The notes beneath the pieces were generated by a model. That model was not told where the DNA came from. It made no database searches and saw nothing but the letters and a program-made list of their open reading frames with translations. DNA of 11,104 nucleotides, from the NCBI GenBank assembly GCA_022823105.1, contig JAJDXU010000313.1, forward strand, positions 1-11,104. The letters run 5' to 3'. A program made the position numbers and the translations under genes. This stretch comes from Dehalococcoidia bacterium (GTDB lineage Bacteria > Chloroflexota > Dehalococcoidia > Lucifugimonadales > UBA3495). Position 1 is the first letter of the stretch. Each line of letters opens with the position of its first letter. Of this stretch, positions 1 through 6,195 are shown one piece after another.

Positions 1-1454
1 CCGGGCCCGACTATCCCGATTTTGACCATCTGCCCGAGATGCTCAAGCTGGGCTGGGGCACGGTGAACCTGGAAGCCCGCGCCGCCGGCTCGCCCTTCAA
101 CTGGTCCTTCACCGGCATCGGCACGCCCGAGCAGCCCGAGCCCATGCCCGTGCCGCGCGGCCGCGTGCTGGGCGGCTCCAGCGCCATCAACGGCCAGACC
201 TTCATCCGCGGCGCCCCCGAGGACTACGACACCTGGGAGTCCTGGGGCAATGACGGCTGGGGCTACGTGGACTGCCTGCCCTACTTCCGCCGTCTGGAGA
301 ACGACGCCGACTTTCACGACGACTTTCACGGCACCGACGGGCCCGTTCCTGTCCGCCACCACATGCGCGAGACCTGGCCGCCCTCCCAGGAGGCGTTCTT
401 CCAAGCCGCCACCGGACTGGGCTACCCGTTCCATCCCGACGTGAACAATCCGGAGGCCACCGGTGTCAGCCTGCGCGCCGAGAACAACATCGACGGCGTG
501 CGCATGAGCATGGCCCTGTGCTACGTCGATATGGCGCGCCACCGCCTCAACCTGACCATCCGCCCCAACGCCCAGGCCCGTCGCATCGTGCTGGAGCGCG
601 ATGCCAGCGGCTCACCAAGAGCGGTTGGGATGGAGGTGGAAAGCGGCGGCGAGACCTTCGTCGTCGAGGGCGACGAGATCATCCTCTGCACCGGCGCCGT
701 CGGATCGCCCCAACTGCTCATGCTGTCGGGCATCGGCCCCGCCGACCAGCTTCGCGCCCACGGCACCCCCGTGGTGGTGGAATCCCCCGGCGTCGGCCAG
801 AATATGCGCGACCATCCCAACGTGTCGGTCCGCTACATGGTCAAGGAGGGCGTCCCGCAGGACCCCAACGGCATGCGCGCGCTGCGGCTGCGTTACACCG
901 CCACCGGCTCCGACACGCCCAACGACATGATCCTTTCGCCGGCGTCGCTGAACACAGTGGTTCGGGACGATAATCCGGCTCATACCGTCAACTGCGGCCT
1001 GTACCTGGCGGCTGGCAAGGGCGAACTGCGGCTGGAGTCCAGCGACCCGCACGTGCAGCCCAGCATGGACTACCACTACCTGGAGGAGGACTGGGACCGC
1101 CAGCGCCTGCGGGAGGCGGTGCGACTCTGCGTATCCCTGCTGCAGAACAGCGCCTACGACGACATCATCGACGAGATCACCGCGCCCACCGCGGCCGACT
1201 TGGAAAGCAACGACACGTTGGACGCCTGGCTGCGCCGCAACATCAGCACGTCGTATCACATCTCCGGCACCTGCAAGATGGGCCCCGACGATGACCCAAT
1301 GGCCGTGGTTGACACCCAACTGCGCGTGCGCGGGGTGTCCGGCCTGCGGGTCGCCGACGCGTCGATCATGCCCGACGTGGTGCGCGCCAACACCAACGTC
1401 ACCACCATGATGATCGCCGAGCGCGTTTCCGACTTCATCAAGGGAGGGAGTTAA
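1..1454 (+). CDS. GMC family FAD-dependent oxidoreductase (choline/alcohol dehydrogenase type), 5' partial
   Basis: Predicted soluble FAD enzyme oxidising an alcohol to an aldehyde or ketone. The reading frame is open from base 3, and the residues before the first ATG (39) read GPDYPDFDHLPE, which continues family homology, so the gene starts off the left edge. The N-terminal Rossmann GxGxxG motif is missing for that reason; roughly 30-40 residues are absent. Both GMC signatures are present: RGRVLGGSSAINGQ at 156-197 and GAVGSPQLLMLSGIGP at 693-740. The C-terminal active-site His lies in YHISGTCKMG (His codon 1257-1259), and the partner Asn in RANTNVTT (about 1383-1406). The stop is TAA at 1452-1454. 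The substrate cannot be read from sequence; choline dehydrogenase, PEG dehydrogenase and aryl-alcohol oxidase share this layout. It faces the minus-strand CYTH gene across a short gap. The family call is very secure, the substrate unknown. Confidence 0.95.
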   Translation, partial: GPDYPDFDHLPEMLKLGWGTVNLEARAAGSPFNWSFTGIGTPEQPEPMPVPRGRVLGGSSAINGQTFIRGAPEDYDTWESWGNDGWGYVDCLPYFRRLENDADFHDDFHGTDGPVPVRHHMRETWPPSQEAFFQAATGLGYPFHPDVNNPEATGVSLRAENNIDGVRMSMALCYVDMARHRLNLTIRPNAQARRIVLERDASGSPRAVGMEVESGGETFVVEGDEIILCTGAVGSPQLLMLSGIGPADQLRAHGTPVVVESPGVGQNMRDHPNVSVRYMVKEGVPQDPNGMRALRLRYTATGSDTPNDMILSPASLNTVVRDDNPAHTVNCGLYLAAGKGELRLESSDPHVQPSMDYHYLEEDWDRQRLREAVRLCVSLLQNSAYDDIIDEITAPTAADLESNDTLDAWLRRNISTSYHISGTCKMGPDDDPMAVVDTQLRVRGVSGLRVADASIMPDVVRANTNVTTMMIAERVSDFIKGGS

Positions 1455-1493
1455 AGGCTCGCATCCAGTGCGGCTGCGGGTACGGTGCCATTG

Positions 1494-1551
1494 CGCTCAT
1501 GGTGAGTATGTCGAACCATGGGCGCGTCCTTCGACAGGCTCAGAACGAGCG
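1494..1551. repeat. Imperfect inverted repeat, REP-like interspersed element
   Basis: Two 22-base arms, 1494-1515 and 1530-1551, pair as an inverted repeat with 17 of 22 positions matching, separated by a 14-base loop containing CCATGG. The right arm carries TTCGACAGGCTCAGAACGAG. From memory, near-identical palindromic intergenic units are scattered through many genomes, including Chloroflexota. It lies between two convergent genes and supplies the last three codons and the stop of the minus-strand CYTH gene. A transcript from either strand could fold it, so it may help 3'-end formation, but there is no U-tract to make it a classical terminator. Confidence 0.75.
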
Positions 1552-2091
1552 GGGTGCATGTTCTTTCCCGTCGGCGGCGACCAGGTCCTCGTTGGAGCCG
1601 ACGATGTGATCGCCGAGGCACGGCTCAAACAGCAGCTGATACTCGCTAATCTGTCGGTCTATGTCGCAGCCATCCTGCGCCTGGACCTCCACCTCGAATA
1701 TCTGGCCGACGCCCTCCACCGTGTCCAGGTTGAACACGACGTTGTCCTTCCGCCACAGTTCGCGCTCCTTGCGGACGACGGCGCTGACGCCCAGGGCGGC
1801 GGCCAGCACGTCGCCCATCAACGGGTCGTCGGTTGATGCCGTCCGGAACCGGCTGGTGCGGGCGCCCCTCTCCTGGCCTTCGCAGTAGTAAATCAGTTCG
1901 CCCTTGCCGCGCTCAATCCGGAGCTTCAGGCGGCGCGTGCCACCATCGGTATCCACGGGCGGCAGGCGGTAGTAGTGGTCCACCTGCTCCTTGACCTCTA
2001 CAAACGCCGCGCCGTGGTCGCGCAGCAGCGTGCGCACGGGAGCGAAATCGTCACAGTACGCCTTCAGTTCCCGGTTGAGGCGCAAAGTCAC
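1540..2091 (-). CDS. CYTH domain protein (class IV adenylate cyclase / triphosphate tunnel family)
   Basis: A 183-residue protein that looks like a single CYTH beta-barrel, a fold that binds triphosphate-containing substrates with divalent metal inside a tunnel. Visible landmarks are NRELKA (residues 6-11), a variant of the N-terminal ExExK signature with Asn at the first acidic position; basic RRLKLRI (53-59); ELIYYCE (65-71); RKERELW (107-113); and an acidic strand with NLDTVEGVGQ (121-130) then FEVEV. The GTG start at 2091 is chosen because homology begins there and GTG overlaps the TGA of the upstream reductase gene in GTGA (2088-2091), implying translational coupling; no good Shine-Dalgarno precedes it. 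The frame is open further upstream, but only within the reductase gene. The last residues (RSF) and stop come from an inverted repeat, so the original C-terminus may have been replaced. It could be an adenylate cyclase, thiamine triphosphatase or inorganic triphosphatase; sequence alone does not decide. Confidence 0.85.
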   Translation of the reverse strand: MTLRLNRELKAYCDDFAPVRTLLRDHGAAFVEVKEQVDHYYRLPPVDTDGGTRRLKLRIERGKGELIYYCEGQERGARTSRFRTASTDDPLMGDVLAAALGVSAVVRKERELWRKDNVVFNLDTVEGVGQIFEVEVQAQDGCDIDRQISEYQLLFEPCLGDHIVGSNEDLVAADGKEHAPRSF

Positions 2092-2987
2092 GGGCCCGGC
2101 GCGTCCGCCCTCAGCGCGGCTATGCCGTCCGCCAGCCCCGGGTGCTCCAGGTTCAATCGGCGCATGGTCTCCCGGCAATCCAGGCCCAGCCGGTCAGGCC
2201 GGGCGGATGCTCCGGCGCGCGCCCGGTCATCCGCGTCCATAGGCCGCACCAGGCTGGCGTCCAACCCGAACGCCTCGGCGATGGCGGCTGCGAATTCGTG
2301 CATGCTGACCCAGTCGCGGCCCGCCACGTGCTGGATGCCCGTGTGTCCGACCTCCACCAGCCGCGCGATGCCATCGACGAGATGCTCGACGTACACGGGA
2401 GTTCGCAGCACGTCGGTGGGCGCGTGGTACGGTCGGCCATTCCGCAGGTTGTCGATGAGCGATGGAGCGAAGTTGCCCTTGCCCGGATGGGGCCAGCCGT
2501 ACACGATGCTGGTCCGCACGATGCTCCAGGACGCGGCCTCCCAGACGACCTCCTGCTCGGCCTCCCACTTGGTGCGGCCGTAGTGGGTGGTGGGTCGCGG
2601 CGTTTCATCCTCGCGGTAGAATCCGCGCTCGCCGTCGAACACGCATTCGGTGGACACGAATATGAGGTGCGCGCCGTGTTGCTCGCAGAGTCGCGAAATG
2701 GCGGAGGTTGCGGCCACGTTGACCGCCGTGGCCCGGTCGGGGTCGCGCTCCGCAGCGCCGATGTCGGCGATGGCGGCGAGATGAACCACGGCCTGGGGCT
2801 GGGCCTGCTGGAACAGGCGCTCGATGGCGTCGGTGTCCGCCAGTTCCACTTGCCACCAGGCGTTGCCATCATTGGCGGGCGATTGGGACCCGTAGGTGCC
2901 GGCCACCTCGTGGTCCCCCGACGCGCTGAGTCGCCGCATGACGTACCGCCCGATGAAACCGCTGGCCCCGATTACCAATATGCGCAA
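2088..2987 (-). CDS. RmlD-like NAD(P)-dependent sugar-nucleotide reductase/epimerase (extended SDR)
   Basis: A 299-residue extended short-chain dehydrogenase/reductase, close to the usual length of dTDP-4-dehydrorhamnose reductases. The N-terminal Rossmann motif is GASGFIG (residues 7-13). Next come VVHLAA (67-72), a strand with STECVFDG (112-119, the RmlD-type STDYVFDG position), and the catalytic YGRTK (Tyr136, Lys140). A substrate-domain motif RTPVYVEHLVDGI (195-207) follows. These point to reduction or epimerisation of a nucleotide-linked sugar; the exact sugar is unknown. The TTG start at 2987 is preferred: it directly begins the first beta strand (MRILVIG) and has AGGTG four bases upstream. 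The first in-frame ATG (3098) would place 37 extra residues inside the upstream gene. It lies 31 bases behind the Uma2 gene and overlaps the CYTH gene by 4 bp, so the three probably form one transcript. Confidence 0.88.
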   Translation of the reverse strand: MRILVIGASGFIGRYVMRRLSASGDHEVAGTYGSQSPANDGNAWWQVELADTDAIERLFQQAQPQAVVHLAAIADIGAAERDPDRATAVNVAATSAISRLCEQHGAHLIFVSTECVFDGERGFYREDETPRPTTHYGRTKWEAEQEVVWEAASWSIVRTSIVYGWPHPGKGNFAPSLIDNLRNGRPYHAPTDVLRTPVYVEHLVDGIARLVEVGHTGIQHVAGRDWVSMHEFAAAIAEAFGLDASLVRPMDADDRARAGASARPDRLGLDCRETMRRLNLEHPGLADGIAALRADAPGP

Positions 2988-3018
2988 ACTGCACCTGCTC
3001 GATGCCCTTTCGGGGCGG

Positions 3019-3756
3019 TCATTCGCCCCGCAACCGGCGGATCTGGTCCTCCAATTCTCGGACCCTGGCTTCGGCCTGGACGCGAGCTTCCCGCTCATGA
3101 TTCAGCGCCTCGCTTTCCTGGGCCAGGGCTTGGCGCAACGACTCGAAGGTGGCGACGGGTTCGCCGGTGGCCGGGTCGTACCAGACCAACTGCCCGTCGG
3201 TCCAGCGCACGTCAACGTTCAGGATGGCGCAATGACCCTGCAGGCTGCCGTCGGGCAGTTCATCAATCTGTATGGGCTCGTACCGTCCATCCACCAGCCG
3301 GTCACCGGCCAGGCGGACGCCGTGAGATCGGCCGTCCTCGTCAAAGCGCCAGTATTCCGGTATGCCCAGGGTGGCGTAGGCAATGCACTTGTCCACGGTA
3401 TCCCGGCGACCCGTGGATCGAGAGGCCACCTCCAGCACGAAATCGGGGGGCTTGCCCTGTTCTGAGATGACGTAGCCGTTGCGGGCGCGGAAGACGTCCG
3501 GGTAGGCGTTGAAGGACACCAGCAGGTCGGGGTAGGGAACTCCAGTCATATCGGCGAGTTCGGCAGGGGGGACCAACGTGATGTAATGCTCGGCGTCAAT
3601 CACGGTGGTTTCGGGGCTGCCCAGATGTTGGATCAGATAAAGGGCATTGCCGGTGAGGGACAAGTGGCGAGCGGCGGTCATCTTTTCGTCCTGGATCTCG
3701 GGGGGATCCGGGAGTGGGAAGAAGGGCGGGGATTTTTGTGTCTTGGCGGTGGTCAT
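3019..3756 (-). CDS. Uma2 family (DUF820) putative endonuclease with C-terminal coiled coil
   Basis: A 245-residue member of the Uma2/DUF820 group, which has a PD-(D/E)XK nuclease-like fold. Candidate catalytic positions are Asp77 (YPDLLV), Asp105 and Glu109 (PPDFVLEVAS), and Lys123 in DTVDKCIAYATLGIPEYW, the most typical family stretch. Residues about 203-244 are rich in Glu, Arg, Ala and Leu with heptad-like spacing and probably form a coiled coil, a common tail in this family. The ATG at 3756 is chosen because GAGG lies about 6 bases upstream and a TATAAT -10 box sits at 3825-3820; the longer reading from 3840 would start upstream of that box. The family is abundant and multicopy in Cyanobacteria and Chloroflexota, yet its biological role is poorly established. 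It precedes the reductase gene by 31 bases. Confidence 0.9.
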   Translation of the reverse strand: MTTAKTQKSPPFFPLPDPPEIQDEKMTAARHLSLTGNALYLIQHLGSPETTVIDAEHYITLVPPAELADMTGVPYPDLLVSFNAYPDVFRARNGYVISEQGKPPDFVLEVASRSTGRRDTVDKCIAYATLGIPEYWRFDEDGRSHGVRLAGDRLVDGRYEPIQIDELPDGSLQGHCAILNVDVRWTDGQLVWYDPATGEPVATFESLRQALAQESEALNHEREARVQAEARVRELEDQIRRLRGE

Positions 3757-3819
3757 GCTGGGCCTCGCCGAATTTGGTGAGAATGCCTTTGGTCTGCGAT
3801 GCAGCAACCGTAGGTCCGG

Positions 3820-3825
3820 ATTATA
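3820..3825 (-). promoter_or_regulatory. Candidate -10 box (TATAAT) for the Uma2-reductase-CYTH unit
   Basis: A perfect TATAAT reads on the minus strand at 3825-3820, about 64 bases before the Uma2 ATG at 3756. No convincing TTGACA-like -35 lies 16-18 bases upstream, so this rests on the -10 alone. Its position after the stop of the arylsulfotransferase-like gene (3866) suggests the three-gene unit has its own promoter. Confidence 0.45.
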
Positions 3826-3836
3826 ACCCGCCCAGA

Positions 3837-3856
3837 GCACACCCTGGCACGTGTGC
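3837..3856 (-). terminator. Small hairpin after the arylsulfotransferase-like gene, possible weak terminator
   Basis: GCACAC at 3837-3842 pairs with GTGTGC at 3851-3856 around an 8-base loop, about 10 bases past the minus-strand stop at 3868-3866. No U-tract follows, so it is at most a weak or Rho-assisted end and could be chance. Confidence 0.22.
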
Positions 3857-3865
3857 CCGACGGTT

Positions 3866-5020
3866 CTACGCGTACAGCCGGTTCAGGTTGGCGTACCGTT
3901 CGGGGTCCAGATCCTTATCCGCCAATGCCGGATGGTCGTAACCATACCGGTGGGCGCGGAACACGGAGTTGGCCTGACCGGATACGGAACCGCCCACGCC
4001 GAAACCGCTCTGCCCCAGGAACGGATTGATGTACTCCCACGCGATCTCTTTGGCCGGCGTCACCTCGAAGATGCGACCCGGCGCGCCCTCGCAGATCAGA
4101 GTATTGCCGTTGGGCAGGCGTTCGGCTCCGCTGATGTGGTAGCTGTAGAACGATATGGGCGGGTCGCCCCGGTACTCCCAGGCAATTTCGTTGGTTCCGG
4201 GATCGACTTCGATGACCCGTGAGTGGGAGGGACCGCGCTTGTGCGGCCCGTTGTCAAAGAGCAGCACCCGCCCGTTGTCCAGCATGGTGGGGTGATGCTG
4301 GTGCGAGATATTGCCGCGCCCCCACTTCCAGCGGAACTCGCCGCTGGCCTTGTCAACGATGCCCACCGTGTCGGTCTGTCGAAAACTGACCAGCAGGTCG
4401 CCCTCGGGCGTCACGTTCAGGGCGTTCTGGTGCGTCCACTCCTCGCGGCCCTCCAGGAAGCAGATCCGGTCCTCGTCAAAGTCCAGGTGATCCCACGATG
4501 TCCATTCGTACACCGTGTCTCCGGCGGGTGTGATCTCGCGTACCACGTCGCCCAGCATGCCCCGGCCATCGCCGTCGTCATGCCCGCCTTTGACCTTTCG
4601 GGACACTTCCCCGGGGATCAGTTCCCACGTCAGCGCCAGGGTGTTGCCGTTGGGCAGACGCTCAAAGTCGTGGTGCAGCAGCGGGTAGCGGTATTCCCAG
4701 ACCACGTTGCTGTTCCAGTCCAGTTCGAGAATGGCGCCGGCCACCGTCCTGCCCCCGCGAGGCAGCAGTTCCATCTCCGGACGCTCCAGGAACGAGGTCT
4801 CCTCCTCCGCCGGACCGGTGCGCAGCAACAGGTTGCCGTTGGGCAGCAGGTATGAGTACCCGATACCCTGGCTGGAACGCCAGGCGTGGCAGATGTGTCC
4901 CTCCATGTCGATGAGCCGAGATTCGTTCCCGTTCAGGTTGGTCACCAGGGTATAGCCCCGGCACGCCTGCTGGGGATTGTAGTGAATGAGACCGTTCGGA
5001 TGGTTGTTGGACCAACCCAT
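3866..5020 (-). CDS. Arylsulfotransferase (ASST) family beta-propeller protein
   Basis: A 384-residue protein of the arylsulfotransferase family, whose characterised members move sulfuryl groups between phenolic compounds. Propeller-blade repeats are clear: LPNGNLL (59-65), LPNGNTL (122-128 and 302-308), TPEGDLL (204-210), and WEY strands at 108, 281 and 328. Candidate active-site histidines are in LLHHDF (116-117), WTHQNA (197), SHQHHPTML (240-243) and SYHISGAE (295); a catalytic His is known in the E. coli-type enzyme, but I cannot align which one matches. No signal peptide or lipobox is visible, unlike periplasmic enterobacterial ASSTs, so it is probably cytoplasmic. The ATG at 5020 has a strong AAAGGAG (5034-5028) seven bases upstream. 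Many family members have unknown substrates, and a sulfotransferase activity here is unproven. Confidence 0.88.
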   Translation of the reverse strand: MGWSNNHPNGLIHYNPQQACRGYTLVTNLNGNESRLIDMEGHICHAWRSSQGIGYSYLLPNGNLLLRTGPAEEETSFLERPEMELLPRGGRTVAGAILELDWNSNVVWEYRYPLLHHDFERLPNGNTLALTWELIPGEVSRKVKGGHDDGDGRGMLGDVVREITPAGDTVYEWTSWDHLDFDEDRICFLEGREEWTHQNALNVTPEGDLLVSFRQTDTVGIVDKASGEFRWKWGRGNISHQHHPTMLDNGRVLLFDNGPHKRGPSHSRVIEVDPGTNEIAWEYRGDPPISFYSYHISGAERLPNGNTLICEGAPGRIFEVTPAKEIAWEYINPFLGQSGFGVGGSVSGQANSVFRAHRYGYDHPALADKDLDPERYANLNRLYA

Positions 5021-5056
5021 GCTTTTGCTCCTTTACCGCGTTTGGCGCGGGTGGGG

Positions 5057-5066
5057 ATTGTATAAT
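5057..5066. promoter_or_regulatory. Divergent promoter region with near-symmetric -10 element
   Basis: ATTGTATAAT at 5057-5066 gives a perfect TATAAT on the plus strand (5061-5066), about 30 bases before the ATG at 5096. On the minus strand it gives TATACA (5064-5059), about 39 bases before the ATG at 5020. The gap between the two starts is only 75 bases, so both divergent genes must be expressed from here or near it. No good -35 is seen for either direction. Confidence 0.55.
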
Positions 5067-5095
5067 ACGCCGAACGTTGGACCGGAGTGAATAAA

Positions 5096-5920
5096 ATGCC
5101 AGATCTGACCCAAACACGCCGCATCGGGGCCCTGGTGCCCGCCACCAATCCGGTGGTTGAACCCGACTTCTATCGAGTGGTCCCGCCGGAGATCACGGTC
5201 CACTTTGAACGCATGTGGAACGGCGCCTGGGGCACCCAGCCCGACACACCCGCCGACTCCGGCCACCGGCTCAGCATGAGCAGCGCCGAGGCCAACGAGG
5301 TGGAGTGGGCGCTGTTCGGGTTCGACGTGGGCAAGATGAACGACGACGTGGCTCGGGGCGCCAGCGCGCTGTCCAATATCGGCCCCGACGTCCTGGTCTA
5401 CGCCTGCACCTCCGGCACCTGGCACAAGGGATACATGGCCTACGATCAGTCGATGGCGAAACTAATGGAAGAGGCCAGCGGCGTCGAGTCGATAACCGCC
5501 GTCAGTTCGTGCATCGCAGCGATGCGGCACATGGGCAGCCGCAAGCTGAGCATCGCCGGCCCCTACCGCAACTACCACCTGCGCAACCGGCTGAAGCCGT
5601 TGATGGAGGAGGCCGGGTTCGAGGTGCTGAGCGCCGACGGCGCGCCGTGGATGGAGAACTCCATGAACCCCCGGGAGATCGACATGGACCCGCCCCAGGC
5701 CATCGTCGATTTCGCAGCAGAGGTGGCGCAGGCCGACGCCGATACCATCTTCCTGCCCGGCACGGCGTGGCGCGCGCTGGATGCCGCCGAGGAACTGGAG
5801 CAGCGGCTGGGCAAGACGGTCATCACGGTGAACCAGGCCACCATCTGGGCGGCGCTGCGCCATCTGGGATGGACGGAACCCATCGACGGATTCGGCAGCC
5901 TGCTGCGGAACCTGGCGTAG
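5096..5920 (+). CDS. Maleate isomerase / Asp-Glu racemase superfamily protein, one active-site Cys missing
   Basis: A 274-residue protein of the Asp/Glu/hydantoin racemase superfamily, closest by motif to maleate cis-trans isomerases and arylmalonate decarboxylases, which act on small dicarboxylates through one or two cysteines. IGALVPATNPVVEPDF (10-25) fits the N-terminal substrate-binding loop with its conserved Asn (18). YACTSGT (102-108) carries the first active-site Cys104. At the second site, where maleate isomerases usually have a Cys-Thr pair, this protein reads LPGTAWRAL (220-228), so the Cys is replaced by Gly222. The start is ATG 5096 because GGAG (5084-5087) lies 8 bases upstream; the in-frame GTG at 5087 would overlap that site. 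It is divergent from the arylsulfotransferase-like gene. The fold assignment is firm; a true maleate isomerase reaction is doubtful. Confidence 0.85.
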   Translation: MPDLTQTRRIGALVPATNPVVEPDFYRVVPPEITVHFERMWNGAWGTQPDTPADSGHRLSMSSAEANEVEWALFGFDVGKMNDDVARGASALSNIGPDVLVYACTSGTWHKGYMAYDQSMAKLMEEASGVESITAVSSCIAAMRHMGSRKLSIAGPYRNYHLRNRLKPLMEEAGFEVLSADGAPWMENSMNPREIDMDPPQAIVDFAAEVAQADADTIFLPGTAWRALDAAEELEQRLGKTVITVNQATIWAALRHLGWTEPIDGFGSLLRNLA

Positions 5921-5949
5921 CCCGCTAAACGGCGCTCCAGCCTGCGGCG

Positions 5950-6120
5950 ATGCGATGACTCCCCTGCCTGCAGGTCGGGCGGCATCGCATAGGCCGAACA
6001 TTCCATGGTTGTCGACTGCGTCCTCGGCAAAGGGCATCGCACAGGAAGGGATTGATGTATCGGTTTGATGGCATGTGCGATGCCTTCTGAAATGTGATGC
6101 TGGGCATAACAGCATCACAT
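5950..6120. repeat. Cluster of three hairpins sharing a GCATCRCA core
   Basis: This fills most of the gene-free stretch 5921-6195. Hairpin 1: ATGCGATG (5950-5957) with CATCGCAT (5983-5990). Hairpin 2: GGCATCGCACA (6033-6043) with TGTGCGATGCC (6074-6084), 11 perfect pairs around 30 bases. Hairpin 3: ATGTGATGCTG (6092-6102) with CAGCATCACAT (6110-6120), 11 perfect pairs and a 7-base loop. All six arms are versions of one core, in orientations - + + - - +, so arms of different hairpins can also pair. No U-tract follows any stem. It could be a REP-type element, a set of operators, or structured leader RNA for the gene starting at 6196. No convincing gene is seen here. Confidence 0.65.
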
Positions 6121-6195
6121 CGCTCATTACTACACTACGATCGACAACCCGACCGCCCTGCCCCATACCTTCCCTGAGTTTAGGACGAACTTACT

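Noticed and set aside
612..1319. 235-codon open frame on the minus strand
   Set aside because: It is fully antisense to the GMC oxidoreductase, whose motifs fix the real frame.
1494..1551. Insertion sequence end or attachment site
   Set aside because: No transposase, integrase or target-site duplication is visible; a small REP-like repeat explains it better.
2142..3470. 442-codon open frame on the plus strand
   Set aside because: It is antisense to both the reductase and the Uma2 gene, crosses their junction, and shows no recognisable domain; long antisense frames are expected in GC-rich coding DNA.
3757..3840. N-terminal extension of the Uma2 protein to the ATG at 3840
   Set aside because: It would start upstream of the TATAAT box, lacks a ribosome site and adds residues with no family similarity.
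4223..4855. 210-codon open frame on the plus strand
   Set aside because: It mirrors the arylsulfotransferase-like gene, which has repeated propeller motifs and a strong ribosome site.
5087..5095. GTG at 5087 as the start of the maleate-isomerase-like gene
   Set aside because: This GTG overlaps the GGAG site that is well spaced for the ATG at 5096.
5950..6120. CRISPR array
   Set aside because: The repeated core is short, alternates in orientation and has uneven spacing; there are no direct repeats with uniform spacers and no cas genes.
5462..6166. 234-codon open frame on the minus strand reaching into the 5921-6195 gap
   Set aside because: Most is antisense to the maleate-isomerase-like gene; the remainder runs through the hairpin cluster and shows no domain.
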